A DNA stretch of 64,000 nt from Rahnella ecdela (GCF_019049625.1 NZ_JAFMOY010000133.1:310001-374000), one strand, 5' to 3'. Shown: positions 1 to 11,097, counted from the first letter of the stretch. Notes: a model not told the origin generated them from the letters alone. A program made the numbers and translations.

Positions 1-1447
<1,447 letters not shown>

Positions 1448-1538
1448 TTACCAATAGATCAAGAATGCGTCAAAAACTTCAGCATACGGAACAGGCCTGC
1501 TTCGCCCTAAGCCAATCCAAAGCTGTTTCGTTTGCAGT

Positions 1539-1583
1539 GGCTCCTCCCGTTCGTTTTAAATAAAACGTAAAATCAGGGGAGCC
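1539..1583 (-). promoter_or_regulatory. Hairpin in rnc leader, candidate RNase III site
   Basis: Outer arms GGCTCC (1539-1544) and GGAGCC (1578-1583) enclose an inner inverted repeat CGTTTT/AAAACG (1552-1557/1562-1567). In E. coli the rnc leader is cleaved by RNase III itself, which destabilises the mRNA. The position between lepB and rnc fits that role. Its function here is inferred from position and structure only. Confidence 0.5.
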
Positions 1584-1653
1584 AACTTTTATCGCCCGAA
1601 AGGATATTCTACAACGTGTGGAAATATAATGCTGCGCTAACGGGCACCATTAA

Positions 1654-2631
1654 TTAATGAATTCCACCGATACGGCTCAAACGAACACCGGTAGGCCATT
1701 CACCTTCCTGTTTTTTAAAGCTCATCCAAATTGCAGAAGCTTTACCCACTAAATTCTTTTCAGGTACGAAGCCCCAATAACGGCTGTCAGCGCTGTTATC
1801 ACGGTTATCGCCCATCATGAAATAATGGCCAGCAGGAACCACCCATGTCCCCAGCGGCTGACCTGGTTGCTGATAGTAAGCACCCAGCTGGTCACGCGCA
1901 CCCGGGACGGTCAGAATATGATGCGTTACGTTGCCCAGCGTTTCGTTGCGCTGAACCAGACGGACGCCGTCCTGCGGAACGTTAGCGGTCGGTGGCGTTT
2001 CAAAGAAACCACTGCTGGCTTCGCCACCAGAAGACTGACCGAAAGTCTGTACGAAATCGCTGGCAACGCCGGTATCATAGGTCACCGCCAGAGCCGTGTT
2101 GCAATTTTTACCGCTTTCGCATGCTGGCTGAATTGTCACCTGCTTACTGAACGGATCGTACGTCACACGGTCGCCCGGCAAACCGACCAGACGTTTAATA
2201 TAGTCCACACTTGGATTGAGCGGATATTTAAAGACCACTACATCGCCACGTTTGGGTTCACCGGTCGGGATAAGCTTGGTCTGGGTAATAGGATCCTTCA
2301 GACCATAGGCATATTTCTCAACCACGATGAAATCGCCAATAAGCAGCGTTGGCATCATGGAACCGGACGGGATCTGGAACGGCTCATAAATAAATGAACG
2401 CACCACAAACACAACTAACAATACCGGGAAAACCGAAGCACAGGTTTCCACCCAGCCTGGCTGCTTCGCGACTTTACTCAGCGTTGTATCGTCAATCGCC
2501 CCGCCCGTTTCCGCCTTAATTTTTGCAACTTTAGCCCGGCGTGCAGGTGCCAGCTTGAAACGATCAAGGCACCAGATAATCCCTGAAACCAGCGTTGCAA
2601 CCGCCAGGATCAGGGCAAACATGTTAGCCAT
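1654..2631 (-). CDS. lepB: Signal peptidase I
   Basis: Inner-membrane serine protease that removes signal peptides from exported proteins. The 325-residue product has an N-terminal transmembrane segment (about 4-21), a basic cytoplasmic loop, a second hydrophobic segment (about 65-80) and a periplasmic catalytic domain. The catalytic Ser91 lies in PSGSMMPTL and Lys146 in YIKRLVGLPGD, at the same precursor positions as in E. coli. The MGDNRDNS box is also present. It lies 28 bp downstream of lepA in a lepA-lepB operon. Confidence 0.97.
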   Translation of the reverse strand: MANMFALILAVATLVSGIIWCLDRFKLAPARRAKVAKIKAETGGAIDDTTLSKVAKQPGWVETCASVFPVLLVVFVVRSFIYEPFQIPSGSMMPTLLIGDFIVVEKYAYGLKDPITQTKLIPTGEPKRGDVVVFKYPLNPSVDYIKRLVGLPGDRVTYDPFSKQVTIQPACESGKNCNTALAVTYDTGVASDFVQTFGQSSGGEASSGFFETPPTANVPQDGVRLVQRNETLGNVTHHILTVPGARDQLGAYYQQPGQPLGTWVVPAGHYFMMGDNRDNSADSRYWGFVPEKNLVGKASAIWMSFKKQEGEWPTGVRLSRIGGIH

Positions 2632-2659
2632 GCATACTCCCTACAACATCAATGAGGTT

Positions 2660-4459
2660 TTATTTGCTGTCTTTGCCCACGTGAAGAATGGCCAGGAACG
2701 CTTCCTGTGGTAACTCTACGTTACCCACTTGCTTCATGCGTTTCTTACCGTCCTTCTGCTTCTGCAGAAGTTTCTTCTTACGGCTGACGTCACCGCCATA
2801 ACATTTGGCGATAACGTTTTTACGTAATTGCTTCACGGTGGAACGGGCAATGATGTGAGCACCAATTGCCGCCTGAATAGCAATGTCGAACTGCTGACGC
2901 GGGATCAGTTCCTGCATCTTCTCAACCAGCTGGCGTCCACGGAACTGTGAATTACCACGGTGAGTAATCAGTGCCAGTGCATCCACACGGTCGCCGTTGA
3001 TTAGAACATCAACACGTACCATGTCAGAAGCCTGAAAACGTTTGAAATTGTAATCGAGGGACGCGTAGCCACGAGACGTTGACTTCAGACGGTCGAAGAA
3101 ATCGAGTACCACTTCAGCCATTGGGATTTCATACGTCAGCGCAACCTGGTTACCGTGATAAACCATGTTGGTCTGCACGCCACGTTTCTCAATACACAAG
3201 GTGATCACGCTGCCCAGATATTCCTGTGGCATCAGCATGTGGCACTCAGCGATTGGCTCGCGTAATTCCTGAATGTTATTCAGCGCCGGAAGTTTAGACG
3301 GGCTGTCGACATAAACGGTTTCATTGCCGGTGGTCAGAACTTCATACACTACGGTCGGTGCCGTGGTGATCAGATCCAGATCGTATTCACGTTCCAGACG
3401 TTCCTGAATAATTTCCATGTGCAGCAGGCCGAGGAAGCCACAACGGAAACCAAAGCCCAGCGCGGTTGAGCTTTCCGGTTCATAGAACAGGGAAGCATCG
3501 TTGAGGCTGAGTTTGCCTAACGCATCGCGGAAGTTTTCATAATCATCGGAACTGACCGGGAACAGACCGGCATAAACCTGAGGTTTCACTTTTTTGAAAC
3601 CTGGCAGCGCTTTGTCAGCAGGCTGACGCGCCAGCGTCAGGGTATCGCCCACTGGTGCGCCAAGGATGTCTTTGATTGCACAAACCAGCCAACCTACTTC
3701 GCCGCAGTTCAGAATATCTTTATCAACGCGTTTAGGCGTGAAGATACCCAGACGATCGGCGTTATATACCTGACCGGTACTCATGACTTTAATTTTGTCA
3801 CCCTTTCTCATGGTGCCGTTTTTGATACGGACCAGAGAAACTACGCCAAGATAGTTATCGAACCAGGAATCGATGATTAAGGCCTGTAATGGCGCTTCAG
3901 GATCACCTTCCGGTGGCGGAACATCACGCACCAGACGTTCCAGAACTTCAGGAACACCCACGCCGGTTTTTGCTGAACAACGGACAGCATCCGTTGCATC
4001 AATACCCACGATGTCTTCAATTTCTTGTGCTGCGCGGTCGGGATCTGCAGCAGGCAAATCGATTTTGTTCAGAACCGGAACCACTTCCAGATCCATTTCC
4101 ATCGCGGTGTAACAGTTCGCCAGCGTCTGTGCTTCTACGCCCTGACCCGCGTCCACAACCAGCAATGCGCCTTCACAGGCTGCCAGTGAACGGGAAACTT
4201 CGTAGGAGAAGTCGACATGTCCGGGGGTATCGATAAAGTTCAGGTGGTAAACCTGCCCATCTTTTGCTTTGTAATCGAGCGTTACGCTCTGCGCTTTGAT
4301 GGTGATACCGCGCTCACGTTCAAGATCCATAGAATCGAGAACCTGCGCTTCCATTTCACGATCGGACAAGCCGCCGCAAATTTGAATAATACGGTCTGAC
4401 AGCGTCGACTTACCGTGGTCAATGTGGGCAATAATGGAGAAATTTCGTATATGCTTCAT
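2660..4459 (-). CDS. lepA: Elongation factor 4 (LepA)
   Basis: Ribosome-associated GTPase of the EF-G family, implicated in translation and 30S biogenesis. The start at 4459 gives [19 protein letters not shown] and 599 residues, the exact E. coli length. An in-frame ATG 111 bp upstream only adds a low-complexity, basic extension and was not used. Visible motifs are the P loop [22 protein letters not shown] and the LepA-specific C-terminal domain rich in lysine ([11 protein letters not shown]). Confidence 0.97.
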   Translation of the reverse strand: MKHIRNFSIIAHIDHGKSTLSDRIIQICGGLSDREMEAQVLDSMDLERERGITIKAQSVTLDYKAKDGQVYHLNFIDTPGHVDFSYEVSRSLAACEGALLVVDAGQGVEAQTLANCYTAMEMDLEVVPVLNKIDLPAADPDRAAQEIEDIVGIDATDAVRCSAKTGVGVPEVLERLVRDVPPPEGDPEAPLQALIIDSWFDNYLGVVSLVRIKNGTMRKGDKIKVMSTGQVYNADRLGIFTPKRVDKDILNCGEVGWLVCAIKDILGAPVGDTLTLARQPADKALPGFKKVKPQVYAGLFPVSSDDYENFRDALGKLSLNDASLFYEPESSTALGFGFRCGFLGLLHMEIIQERLEREYDLDLITTAPTVVYEVLTTGNETVYVDSPSKLPALNNIQELREPIAECHMLMPQEYLGSVITLCIEKRGVQTNMVYHGNQVALTYEIPMAEVVLDFFDRLKSTSRGYASLDYNFKRFQASDMVRVDVLINGDRVDALALITHRGNSQFRGRQLVEKMQELIPRQQFDIAIQAAIGAHIIARSTVKQLRKNVIAKCYGGDVSRKKKLLQKQKDGKKRMKQVGNVELPQEAFLAILHVGKDSK

Positions 4460-4880
4460 TATAAAAGTTTTTCTACCTTGGTATTTCTGAATCATTCGCC
4501 ATGAACATACAGCGACGGTTTGTAGGTTGGCTGTCTTTCGCCTAAGTCGCAGCATTCTACATGCCAGCACCGTGAAAACCTAGTCTCGGTACATCCTAAC
4601 TCCAGATTATGCGTGCTTTTTCTGAGGTAAATCCCCACATTTTCATTTGTTTTCATTCCTGGGCTGATTTTACCTCCATCACCGTCGACCGCTTCCTGGC
4701 ATTTTCTTTTTGTTATCCTGGCTGTACAGGTTTTAGGAAAATGCCCATATACAAAAATGAACCCTCACGCCTAATATATTGTTATAAAAGAAATTACATT
4801 ATTTCATTCCATAAAGTATTAATTCTAATTCTTCCTTATTCTTTTTTATTTTAATTCAATCCGGTCACAAGGTTATCAAT
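4460..4880. other. AT-rich intergenic region, lepA upstream
   Basis: This 421-bp divergent spacer separates lepA from the gene at 4881. It is markedly AT-rich from about 4750 to 4865. It should hold the lepA promoter and the promoter of the rightward gene. An 81-codon open frame (4609-4854) has no recognisable similarity and AT-driven composition, so it is not called. No RNA gene or repeat was recognised. Confidence 0.5.
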
Positions 4881-5699
4881 ATGATCAATGAAGGGCGGCT
4901 GCTAAGTCAGCATGGCTTTGCCAAAGCCAACTCTTGGATCACTCTGGTCCTGTCAGTGCTTTTGCTGGTGGGCGGTGCCGTACAAATCGCTTTCTTCCTC
5001 GCTTTCGGCCATACGGCAGACGGGCTGCACAGTGTTGCTGTCTCTGCCCTGCTGAGTATTGCGCTCGGACTGGTACTTATTTTATTGAGGCGTTTCATTC
5101 GACCAAACCAGGTCTATCAACTTCATGAAAACGGTATTTTAGTTATAAGCCAACTCGATAAAAAGAACCGGTTTATTCCATTTGACAGAATCACAGATAT
5201 ATACCGTTTCAGAACGGGTAAATATACCCGTCGTATTTTAAATACCATGATGTTCAGAGAAGAAAATAGCAAAATATGGCACCGGATCACGCCAAACATT
5301 GCTCATTCAGAACGTCTGATTGATGTTATTAAGAATGAGCAGTTGATGTTCCGTGGCCCACGGGCATTAAAGACGCTGGCGCAAGGTGGAGACATTCTTT
5401 TTACCTGCATGGTAAATTCACATTGCGGACTTAAAAGATTTATAGGCTCTAACCTTTTGACAACGAACGAAAAAAGGATCCGATTGAGTGCATTAATGCT
5501 GACCACAGAAGAAGGGAAGACAATACCTGTAGAGGACATTCAGTTTATCAGTGGCGGAAGCAACAGCCCGTTAATCAGATTGCTCGATAAACACGGTCGG
5601 ATTTTGTTCTCTGTCGCTTATATTTCACTCTCCAGTGCCGATCTTTTCATCGCACTGATTGAGCATATGATTCAAAACCGGATCCCGGTCAGAAATTAA
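4881..5699 (+). CDS. Unrecognised membrane protein, PH-like C-terminus
   Basis: This 272-residue protein has no family that I can name. Two hydrophobic segments lie near residues 18-42 and 50-70, separated by a short loop, so the N-terminus is probably a membrane hairpin with a cytoplasmic C-terminus. The following part alternates short beta-like stretches (FIPFDRITDIYRFRTGKYTR), which resembles bacterial PH-like domains; this is weak pattern evidence. AAGG lies about 8 bp before the ATG. It sits between lepA and rseC, which are adjacent in E. coli, and ends at a bidirectional terminator, so it is probably an insertion with its own promoter. Confidence 0.75.
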   Translation: MINEGRLLSQHGFAKANSWITLVLSVLLLVGGAVQIAFFLAFGHTADGLHSVAVSALLSIALGLVLILLRRFIRPNQVYQLHENGILVISQLDKKNRFIPFDRITDIYRFRTGKYTRRILNTMMFREENSKIWHRITPNIAHSERLIDVIKNEQLMFRGPRALKTLAQGGDILFTCMVNSHCGLKRFIGSNLLTTNEKRIRLSALMLTTEEGKTIPVEDIQFISGGSNSPLIRLLDKHGRILFSVAYISLSSADLFIALIEHMIQNRIPVRN

Positions 5700-5700
5700 A

Positions 5701-5732
5701 AATGCCACTGACCCCGCGGACTCAGTGGCATT
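5701..5732. terminator. Bidirectional terminator hairpin
   Basis: Perfect 11-bp stem AATGCCACTGA (5701-5711) / TCAGTGGCATT (5722-5732) with a 10-nt loop. It separates the rightward gene ending at 5699 from rseC, which ends at 5758 on the other strand, so it can serve both. Confidence 0.75.
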
Positions 5733-5757
5733 CAATTCGTTTTTACTAATTCAGATA

Positions 5758-6234
5758 TTACGAAGGAAACTTATTATCTTCGGAATAACGAAATGCATTG
5801 GGAGGCAATCCAACCTGCAACACGACCGGCTGATAACCGGATTTCCCGTCGACTTTTGCCGCGAGCGCTTTGGCGATGATAAAGCCCAGCCCGCCGCCCA
5901 GCACCGCACCGATGACAGCATATATATCTGCTTTGAACAGAGCTTGAAGTACACCGCCTCCGGCAATCACTCCAAATAGTGGCGTCATATACACCAGAAA
6001 TGCCGAACGCAGCAAACTGCCTTCTGGTATTCCAAGCTCAACTTTTTGACCCGGCTCGAGAGGCTCAGAAAAACTGACCTGAAGATTGTGGCCAGTTTGT
6101 GGCCCCAGCTCATTCAGCACACGGGCACCACAACCTGAACGCGAATGGCAGCTACTGCAACCCGACTGCGTTTCACAACGCAATGATGCAACACCGTTTT
6201 GCCACGACACCACAGTGGCCCATTCTTTCATCAT
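5758..6234 (-). CDS. rseC: Sigma-E regulatory protein RseC
   Basis: Inner-membrane protein of the sigma-E operon, also linked to SoxR reduction. The 158-residue product starts MMKEWATVVSW, has a cysteine-rich N-terminal cluster (CSSCHSRSGCG) and two hydrophobic segments (about 75-95 and 103-122). E. coli RseC is 159 residues. It is the last gene of rpoE-rseA-rseB-rseC, 29 bp after rseB, and a bidirectional terminator follows. Confidence 0.93.
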   Translation of the reverse strand: MMKEWATVVSWQNGVASLRCETQSGCSSCHSRSGCGARVLNELGPQTGHNLQVSFSEPLEPGQKVELGIPEGSLLRSAFLVYMTPLFGVIAGGGVLQALFKADIYAVIGAVLGGGLGFIIAKALAAKVDGKSGYQPVVLQVGLPPNAFRYSEDNKFPS

Positions 6235-6263
6235 ACGATCACCCAGATTTTTTTAGCCAAAAG

Positions 6264-7214
6264 TCATTTTGCAGAGAAGACAATACTGTCAGTAATACGT
6301 TTTGCCGTGGAAGGTGGCAGCTCGCCGACGACAGTAATCTCATTACCGTTACGCACTTCCGTTTGTACGGTTCTGCGCCCTTGCCTGATCAATTGCTCAG
6401 AAGGGCCATTCGTTGTTGCACTGATATTGACAGAGAAACTGAACAATCCGTCACTGTACAACCGGGATTCTATCGTGACCGGCATATTTGGCAAGCTTCT
6501 GCGGCTGCTCGCCACTTCAGTAACACCCGCCGGAAGCCATTTTACCTGCCAGCCAAACTTCACCTGATCCGAGGCTGGTAATGAAAGCACCGGTGGCAGA
6601 TTGGCTTTTGCGAGATCAGCAAGAGCCCCGATAACTTGCTTACCATCATCAAAACTAATGACCCGGAATTGTTCCAGCGTTTCACCGTCGCGGTCTAATA
6701 AGTCGACACGCATCGGCAATTTCGTCTGCTCATCCACCCAGATAACATAACTAAATCTTGTACCGTCACGCGACACCACGCGGATCACCTGACTCAGGCG
6801 ATCTGCGGCACGCGCACGACCTACAGCGATGAAATCATAGTATTTTGACAGCAAGGAGAAATCGCTGAATACAATGGAAGGCAGGGAATCAACGATATGA
6901 TCGCCATCCAGCGTAAAAGGCTGAAGCCCGGTCTCAAAGTAGCTAATGTCTTTTCCGCGCTGGACAATTTCACGGCGGGGACCATCCATCAGAACCAGTT
7001 GAGCGAGCGAGGATTGATTAGAGACAGCATGACGATAGCGAAAGGAATCAATCCCTTGCTTCGTGATGTTGATAAAACCCATTTCATAATTCAGCGACTG
7101 ACTGGCTTTGCCCATCCCTTGTAATAACGCCTCGGAAGTGGGATCTGCCGAGGCGATACTTGGAGTAAGCAGGCTGCCCGTCACTAAACAAGCGGCAAAC
7201 CAAAATTGCTTCAT
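6264..7214 (-). CDS. rseB: Sigma-E regulatory protein RseB
   Basis: Periplasmic sensor that binds the RseA periplasmic domain and shields it from DegS until mislocalised lipopolysaccharide or lipoprotein is sensed. The 316-residue product begins with a signal peptide (MKQFWFAACLVTGSLL, cleavage after ASA near residue 23), then the LolA-like N-terminal domain and the smaller C-terminal domain. Its ATG overlaps the rseA stop by one base (TAATG), suggesting coupled translation. Confidence 0.95.
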   Translation of the reverse strand: MKQFWFAACLVTGSLLTPSIASADPTSEALLQGMGKASQSLNYEMGFINITKQGIDSFRYRHAVSNQSSLAQLVLMDGPRREIVQRGKDISYFETGLQPFTLDGDHIVDSLPSIVFSDFSLLSKYYDFIAVGRARAADRLSQVIRVVSRDGTRFSYVIWVDEQTKLPMRVDLLDRDGETLEQFRVISFDDGKQVIGALADLAKANLPPVLSLPASDQVKFGWQVKWLPAGVTEVASSRRSLPNMPVTIESRLYSDGLFSFSVNISATTNGPSEQLIRQGRRTVQTEVRNGNEITVVGELPPSTAKRITDSIVFSAK

Positions 7215-7861
7215 TACTGCGTTTGCGTTCCTAATGACTGAGTTCCTGGGACCTGAACAGCAGCTTGCTGTGGAGTGACAGGTTCGAGCTGGAGCTGCTC
7301 AGAATGCAAGCGACGCTGCAGTTCGTAATCCTGCAACATAGCATTGATACGCTTACGTTGCTCCTGCACATTTTGTTGCCCGCTGGTGGTATTACCCTCA
7401 TTTGGCACGCCGAAGCTGACCGGAGAGGCTTTCCCCATCATTGGCAAGGTATTAAATGCTGGCGTTTCCGGAGAGGCGCCCGATGCGTCAGGTTGGTTGT
7501 AATGTTGCACACCCACAATCACAGCCAGCGATACGCAGGCAGCCACGCCAACCTGGGTCAGCTGGCTCGCCCAAGGGCGTACCTTCTGCCAGAAAGGCAT
7601 TTTTTGCCAGGTATGAGGCTGAGGCTGCGATTCTGTTGCGGAACCCGGCACCAGTTTAACCGGCTCGTTTGCCAGCGCTGCGGCCACACGGTCTGCGATA
7701 TCCAGATGCACCACATTCCCAATATCACCACGTAAGGTATCGCGGATCAAATGATAACTCTGCCAGTCTTGTTGAAGCTTGGGATCAGTTGATAAAGAAC
7801 TTAACAGTTCAGAATCAATGGCTTCACCATCCATCAGAGCGGAAAGCTTTTCTTTCTGCAT
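7214..7861 (-). CDS. rseA: Anti-sigma-E factor RseA
   Basis: Single-pass inner-membrane protein that sequesters sigma-E and is destroyed by DegS, RseP and ClpXP during envelope stress. The 215-residue product has the cytoplasmic sigma-binding domain (MQKEKLSALMDGE to about residue 65), one membrane segment near residues 101-120 (VGVAACVSLAVIVGV) and a Gln-rich periplasmic tail. The tail ends TQTQ rather than the E. coli-type DegS/RseP region; the family tail is variable. It lies 30 bp after rpoE. Confidence 0.95.
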   Translation of the reverse strand: MQKEKLSALMDGEAIDSELLSSLSTDPKLQQDWQSYHLIRDTLRGDIGNVVHLDIADRVAAALANEPVKLVPGSATESQPQPHTWQKMPFWQKVRPWASQLTQVGVAACVSLAVIVGVQHYNQPDASGASPETPAFNTLPMMGKASPVSFGVPNEGNTTSGQQNVQEQRKRINAMLQDYELQRRLHSEQLQLEPVTPQQAAVQVPGTQSLGTQTQ

Positions 7862-7891
7862 GCCTAAGTACCCTTCCTGTGTCCGTCATCT

Positions 7892-8467
7892 CTAACGCTG
7901 GATGAGCGGTTGAACCTTGTTATCAATTGCTTCCCGGGCACGGAATATACGGGATCTTACCGTACCCACCGGACAATCCATGATGGCGGCTATTTCTTCG
8001 TAGCTCAATCCATCCAACTCCCTTAGGGTGATCGCCATGCGAAGATCTTCAGGAAGCGCTTCAATAGTACGGAAAACTATCTGCCGTAACTCTTCAGACA
8101 ACATCAAGTTCTCAGGGTTCGAAATTTCTTTCAGGGCACCGCCACTTTCGAAATTCTCGGCTTCGTTCGCATCGACATCACTGGATGGCGGACGACGCCC
8201 CTGAGCAACCAGATAATTTTTCGCTGTGTTGACTGCAATACGATACAGCCAGGTATAAAAAGCACTGTCGCCGCGGAAAGATTCCAGCGCGCGATACGCT
8301 TTAATAAAAGATTCCTGAACCACATCAGGCACATCGCCTTGTGGCACGTAGCGGGATACAAGGCTCGCTACCTTATGCTGGTAACGAATAACCAGTAAAT
8401 TGAACGATTTTTGATCACCCTTCTGGACCCGCTCAACCAGAACTTGATCGGCTAACTGCTCGCTCAT
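7892..8467 (-). CDS. rpoE: RNA polymerase sigma-E factor
   Basis: ECF sigma factor for the envelope stress response. The start at 8467 gives MSEQLADQVLVERVQKGDQ and 191 residues, the E. coli length. An in-frame ATG 114 bp upstream is rejected because the family never carries that extension and the same bases encode an rseD-like ORF in another frame. Region 2 (DVVQESFIKAYRALESFRG) and region 4 (LSYEEIAAIMDCPVGTVRSRIF) are intact. GGGGAG lies 12 bp before the ATG. Confidence 0.97.
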   Translation of the reverse strand: MSEQLADQVLVERVQKGDQKSFNLLVIRYQHKVASLVSRYVPQGDVPDVVQESFIKAYRALESFRGDSAFYTWLYRIAVNTAKNYLVAQGRRPPSSDVDANEAENFESGGALKEISNPENLMLSEELRQIVFRTIEALPEDLRMAITLRELDGLSYEEIAAIMDCPVGTVRSRIFRAREAIDNKVQPLIQR

Positions 8468-8589
8468 CCGAGGTAAAATCTCCCCAAAACTATCTCCGCG
8501 CTTAGAATCGTACTGCCAGCTTTCATCATTATATTCCTGAGCAAGTACTGCTTGGAGTTCACGTGAAACAATAAGTTCCACATCGCCAT
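8464..8589 (-). CDS. rseD: rseD-like leader peptide upstream of rpoE
   Basis: A 41-codon frame begins ATG GCG ATG at 8589 and its TGA overlaps the rpoE ATG as ATGA. In E. coli a short leader gene, rseD, precedes rpoE and is translationally coupled to it, and CsrA acts there. Position and overlap match; I cannot confirm sequence similarity. A second in-frame start at 8529 (ATGATG) follows AGGA with six bases between, and would be the only start on transcripts from the sigma-E-type promoter at 8552-8579. The working start is therefore uncertain. Confidence 0.55.
   Translation of the reverse strand: MAMWNLLFHVNSKQYLLRNIMMKAGSTILSAEIVLGRFYLG
8552..8579 (-). promoter_or_regulatory. Sigma-E-type promoter for rpoE
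   Basis: On the minus strand GGAACTT (8579-8573) is followed after 16 bases by TCCAA (8556-8552), matching the sigma-E pattern GGAACTT-N16-TCNNA. Transcription would start near 8545, about 78 bases before the rpoE ATG. The E. coli autoregulated rpoE promoter lies at a similar distance. It sits inside the rseD-like frame. Confidence 0.7.
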
Positions 8590-8681
8590 TGTTTTTTCTA
8601 TTGAAGTCTTAAGCCCGTGGCTTTTGCACGGAGGTTTAGGCTAACATGAATTTCCCTCTTCTTCTGCAAACATCATACGTT

Positions 8682-10283
8682 ATGCAACCTTCATCTGAAT
8701 TTGTTAGCGATGTATTGATAATCGGAAGTGGCGCTGCGGGCCTTTCTCTGGCTTTGCGACTTGCAGACCACTGTCACGTCACTGTTCTCAGTAAAGGCCC
8801 CCTCAACGAAGGCTCTACGTTCTATGCACAAGGCGGAATTGCCGCCGTTTTCGACGAAGCAGACAGCATTGCCTCACATGTAGATGACACATTAATTGCT
8901 GGCGCAGGCTTATGTGATAAAGAAGCTGTTGAATTTATTGCCAGCAACGCACGTCATTGTGTGCAGTGGTTGATCGACCAGGGCGTCCTGTTTGATACCG
9001 AAACCAACGCGAGCTCAGAAGAGCGTTATCATCTGACGCGCGAAGGCGGTCACAGCCACCGTAGGATCCTGCATGCTGCTGATGCTACAGGTAAAGAAGT
9101 AGAGACTACGCTGGTTGGGAAAGCAAGGGCACACGCCAATATTTGCGTGAAAGAACGCTATAATGCCGTTGATTTAATTACCTCAAGCAAGCTTGGATTG
9201 CCTGGCACCCAGCGCGTTGTCGGCGCATATGTCTGGAACCGCGATAAAGAGCATGTGGAAACGCTGCGGGCCAAAGCCGTGGTACTGGCAACAGGCGGTG
9301 CCGCCAAGGTGTATCAGTACACCACCAACCCGGATATCTCTTCCGGCGATGGTGTCGCGATGGCGTGGCGTGCAGGCTGTCGTGTAGCCAATCTGGAATT
9401 CAATCAGTTTCATCCGACCTGCCTTTATCATCCTCAGGCGCGTAACTTCCTGCTGACCGAAGCCCTGCGCGGCGAAGGTGCCCTGCTCAAACGCCCGGAC
9501 GGCACACGTTTTATGCCAGATTTTGATGAGCGTGGCGAACTGGCGCCGCGTGATGTGGTAGCGCGGGCCATTGACCATGAAATGAAGCGTCTCGGCGCAG
9601 ACTGCATGTATCTCGATATCAGCCATCGTCCGCCGCAATTCATTAAACATCATTTCCCGATGATTGATGAAAAACTGCAATCACTGGGTATTGACCTGAC
9701 TAAACAGCCTATCCCGATTGTGCCAGCAGCACATTACACCTGTGGCGGAGTGATGGTTGATCAGCACGGGCGTACCGATCTCGACGGGCTGTATGCGATT
9801 GGCGAAGTCAGTTATACCGGTCTGCATGGTGCTAACCGTCTGGCGTCTAACTCACTGCTGGAGTGCGTGGTATATGGCTGGTCGGCGGCGGAAGATATCA
9901 TTAAGCGTCTGCCTCACGCCAAACTGGCGAAAAACATTCCGCAGTGGGATGAAAGCCGGGTGGACAATTCCGACGAGCAGGTTGTCATCCAGCATAACTG
10001 GCATGAACTGCGCCTGTTTATGTGGGACTACGTGGGAATTGTGCGCACAACTAAACGACTGGAGCGCGCCCTGCGCCGCATCATGACGCTGCAACAGGAA
10101 ATTGACGAGTATTACGCCAACTTCCGTATTTCCAATAATCTGCTGGAATTGAGAAATCTGGTGCTGGTGGCTGAACTCATTGTCCGTAGTGCGCTGGAGC
10201 GCAAAGAAAGTCGCGGCCTGCATTACACGCTCGATTTTCCTGATTTACAGAAAAACCCGCAGCCCACTATTTTGCAGCCGTAG
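8682..10283 (+). CDS. nadB: L-aspartate oxidase
   Basis: FAD enzyme that oxidises L-aspartate to iminoaspartate, the first step of NAD synthesis. The N-terminal FAD motif [13 protein letters not shown], the EGGHSHRRI active-site box and the flavoprotein HPTCLYHP region are present. The start at 8682 ([12 protein letters not shown]) gives 533 residues; E. coli NadB is 540. An in-frame ATG at 8646 has a better ribosome site (GGAGGT at 8630-8635) and would add 12 residues, so the longer form is possible. It is divergent from rpoE, as in E. coli. Confidence 0.96.
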   Translation: MQPSSEFVSDVLIIGSGAAGLSLALRLADHCHVTVLSKGPLNEGSTFYAQGGIAAVFDEADSIASHVDDTLIAGAGLCDKEAVEFIASNARHCVQWLIDQGVLFDTETNASSEERYHLTREGGHSHRRILHAADATGKEVETTLVGKARAHANICVKERYNAVDLITSSKLGLPGTQRVVGAYVWNRDKEHVETLRAKAVVLATGGAAKVYQYTTNPDISSGDGVAMAWRAGCRVANLEFNQFHPTCLYHPQARNFLLTEALRGEGALLKRPDGTRFMPDFDERGELAPRDVVARAIDHEMKRLGADCMYLDISHRPPQFIKHHFPMIDEKLQSLGIDLTKQPIPIVPAAHYTCGGVMVDQHGRTDLDGLYAIGEVSYTGLHGANRLASNSLLECVVYGWSAAEDIIKRLPHAKLAKNIPQWDESRVDNSDEQVVIQHNWHELRLFMWDYVGIVRTTKRLERALRRIMTLQQEIDEYYANFRISNNLLELRNLVLVAELIVRSALERKESRGLHYTLDFPDLQKNPQPTILQP

Positions 10284-10302
10284 TTTTCGCAATTTTAGTG
10301 TC

Positions 10303-10329
10303 GAAAGAGTGCGAAGGAACGCACTTTTC
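10303..10329. terminator. Hairpin between nadB and trmN6
   Basis: GAAAGAGTGCG (10303-10313) pairs with CGCACTTTTC (10320-10329) with one bulge and a six-base loop. It lies between two convergent genes, so it is a likely shared terminator. The T run is short. Confidence 0.5.
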
Positions 10330-10350
10330 GGCCCCTCACCCTTTGACCCT

Positions 10351-11097
10351 TTAGTAATTCAGATAGAAATCGGTGATCAGCGCGCAGAACTCTTCGCTGT
10401 AAACGCCTTCCGATTTTCTCAAAGCCAGTTCCTCATTCATCCGTTCAACAGATTGCCTTGATAATGTCAGCAGTAAACGATTGAGCGGTTTTCCTGGCCG
10501 ATCACGTACTGACATCCGCCATGAACTGAACCAGCCCTTCTGGTGAGCAAGCGTTTCAAACGCCAGACCGATGTCATACGGCAAAACAACGCTGAACAAC
10601 CCTTGCGGCGTAATCAGCTTCTGCGCGCATTCCAGCAACGCCTCATGCGTCAGGGTTTCTGTGTAACGGGCGGCATTGCGGGCTTCATCACGACAGGCAA
10701 CGGCCGACTCAAAATAAGGCGGATTGCTGACAATCAGATCATACTGAGCAGAGTGTTTTTGCGCGAACTCATTAATATCCTGCGCGTGGACAGACAATCT
10801 CTGCGCCCAGACTGATTCACTGAAGTTTTCAGCAGCCTGTCCGGCGGCGGCAGATTCCAGTTCCACGGCATCGATAAAAGTATGAGATTCGCTGCGCTGT
10901 GCCAGCATCATGGCAATCAGACCGCTGCCACAGCCGATATCGAGAACACGTCGTGCCTGACTGACCGGCGCGGTAGCACCGAGCAGTACACCGTCAGTGC
11001 CGACTTTCATCGCGCAACGGTCGTGTGCGACGAAGAACTGTTTAAAAGTAAAACCATTGCGCCGTAAAGGCTGTGCGGAACTGACTTCTTTTGTCAC
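10351..11097 (-). CDS. trmN6: tRNA1(Val) (adenine(37)-N6)-methyltransferase
   Basis: SAM-dependent enzyme (YfiC) that methylates A37 of tRNA1(Val). The 248-residue product has the SAM-binding motif LDIGCGSGLIAMML near residue 47 and the N6-adenine methylase motif SNPPYF. The N-terminal block RRNGFTFKQFFVAHDRCAMKV is typical of the family. The first codon is GTG (11097-11095); the only nearby ATG is in another frame. It is divergent from srmB, as in E. coli. Confidence 0.95.
   Translation of the reverse strand: MTKEVSSAQPLRRNGFTFKQFFVAHDRCAMKVGTDGVLLGATAPVSQARRVLDIGCGSGLIAMMLAQRSESHTFIDAVELESAAAGQAAENFSESVWAQRLSVHAQDINEFAQKHSAQYDLIVSNPPYFESAVACRDEARNAARYTETLTHEALLECAQKLITPQGLFSVVLPYDIGLAFETLAHQKGWFSSWRMSVRDRPGKPLNRLLLTLSRQSVERMNEELALRKSEGVYSEEFCALITDFYLNY

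Noticed and set aside
4460-4570. Upstream extension of LepA (37 more residues)
   Set aside because: The family starts at [16 protein letters not shown] and the shorter form has exactly the E. coli length.
4609-4854. 81-codon frame upstream of the unrecognised membrane protein
   Set aside because: AT-driven composition, no ribosome site or family pattern; lies in the lepA promoter region.
8468-8581. In-frame N-terminal extension of RpoE
   Set aside because: Sigma-E proteins do not carry it, and the same bases hold an rseD-like ORF and a sigma-E-type promoter.
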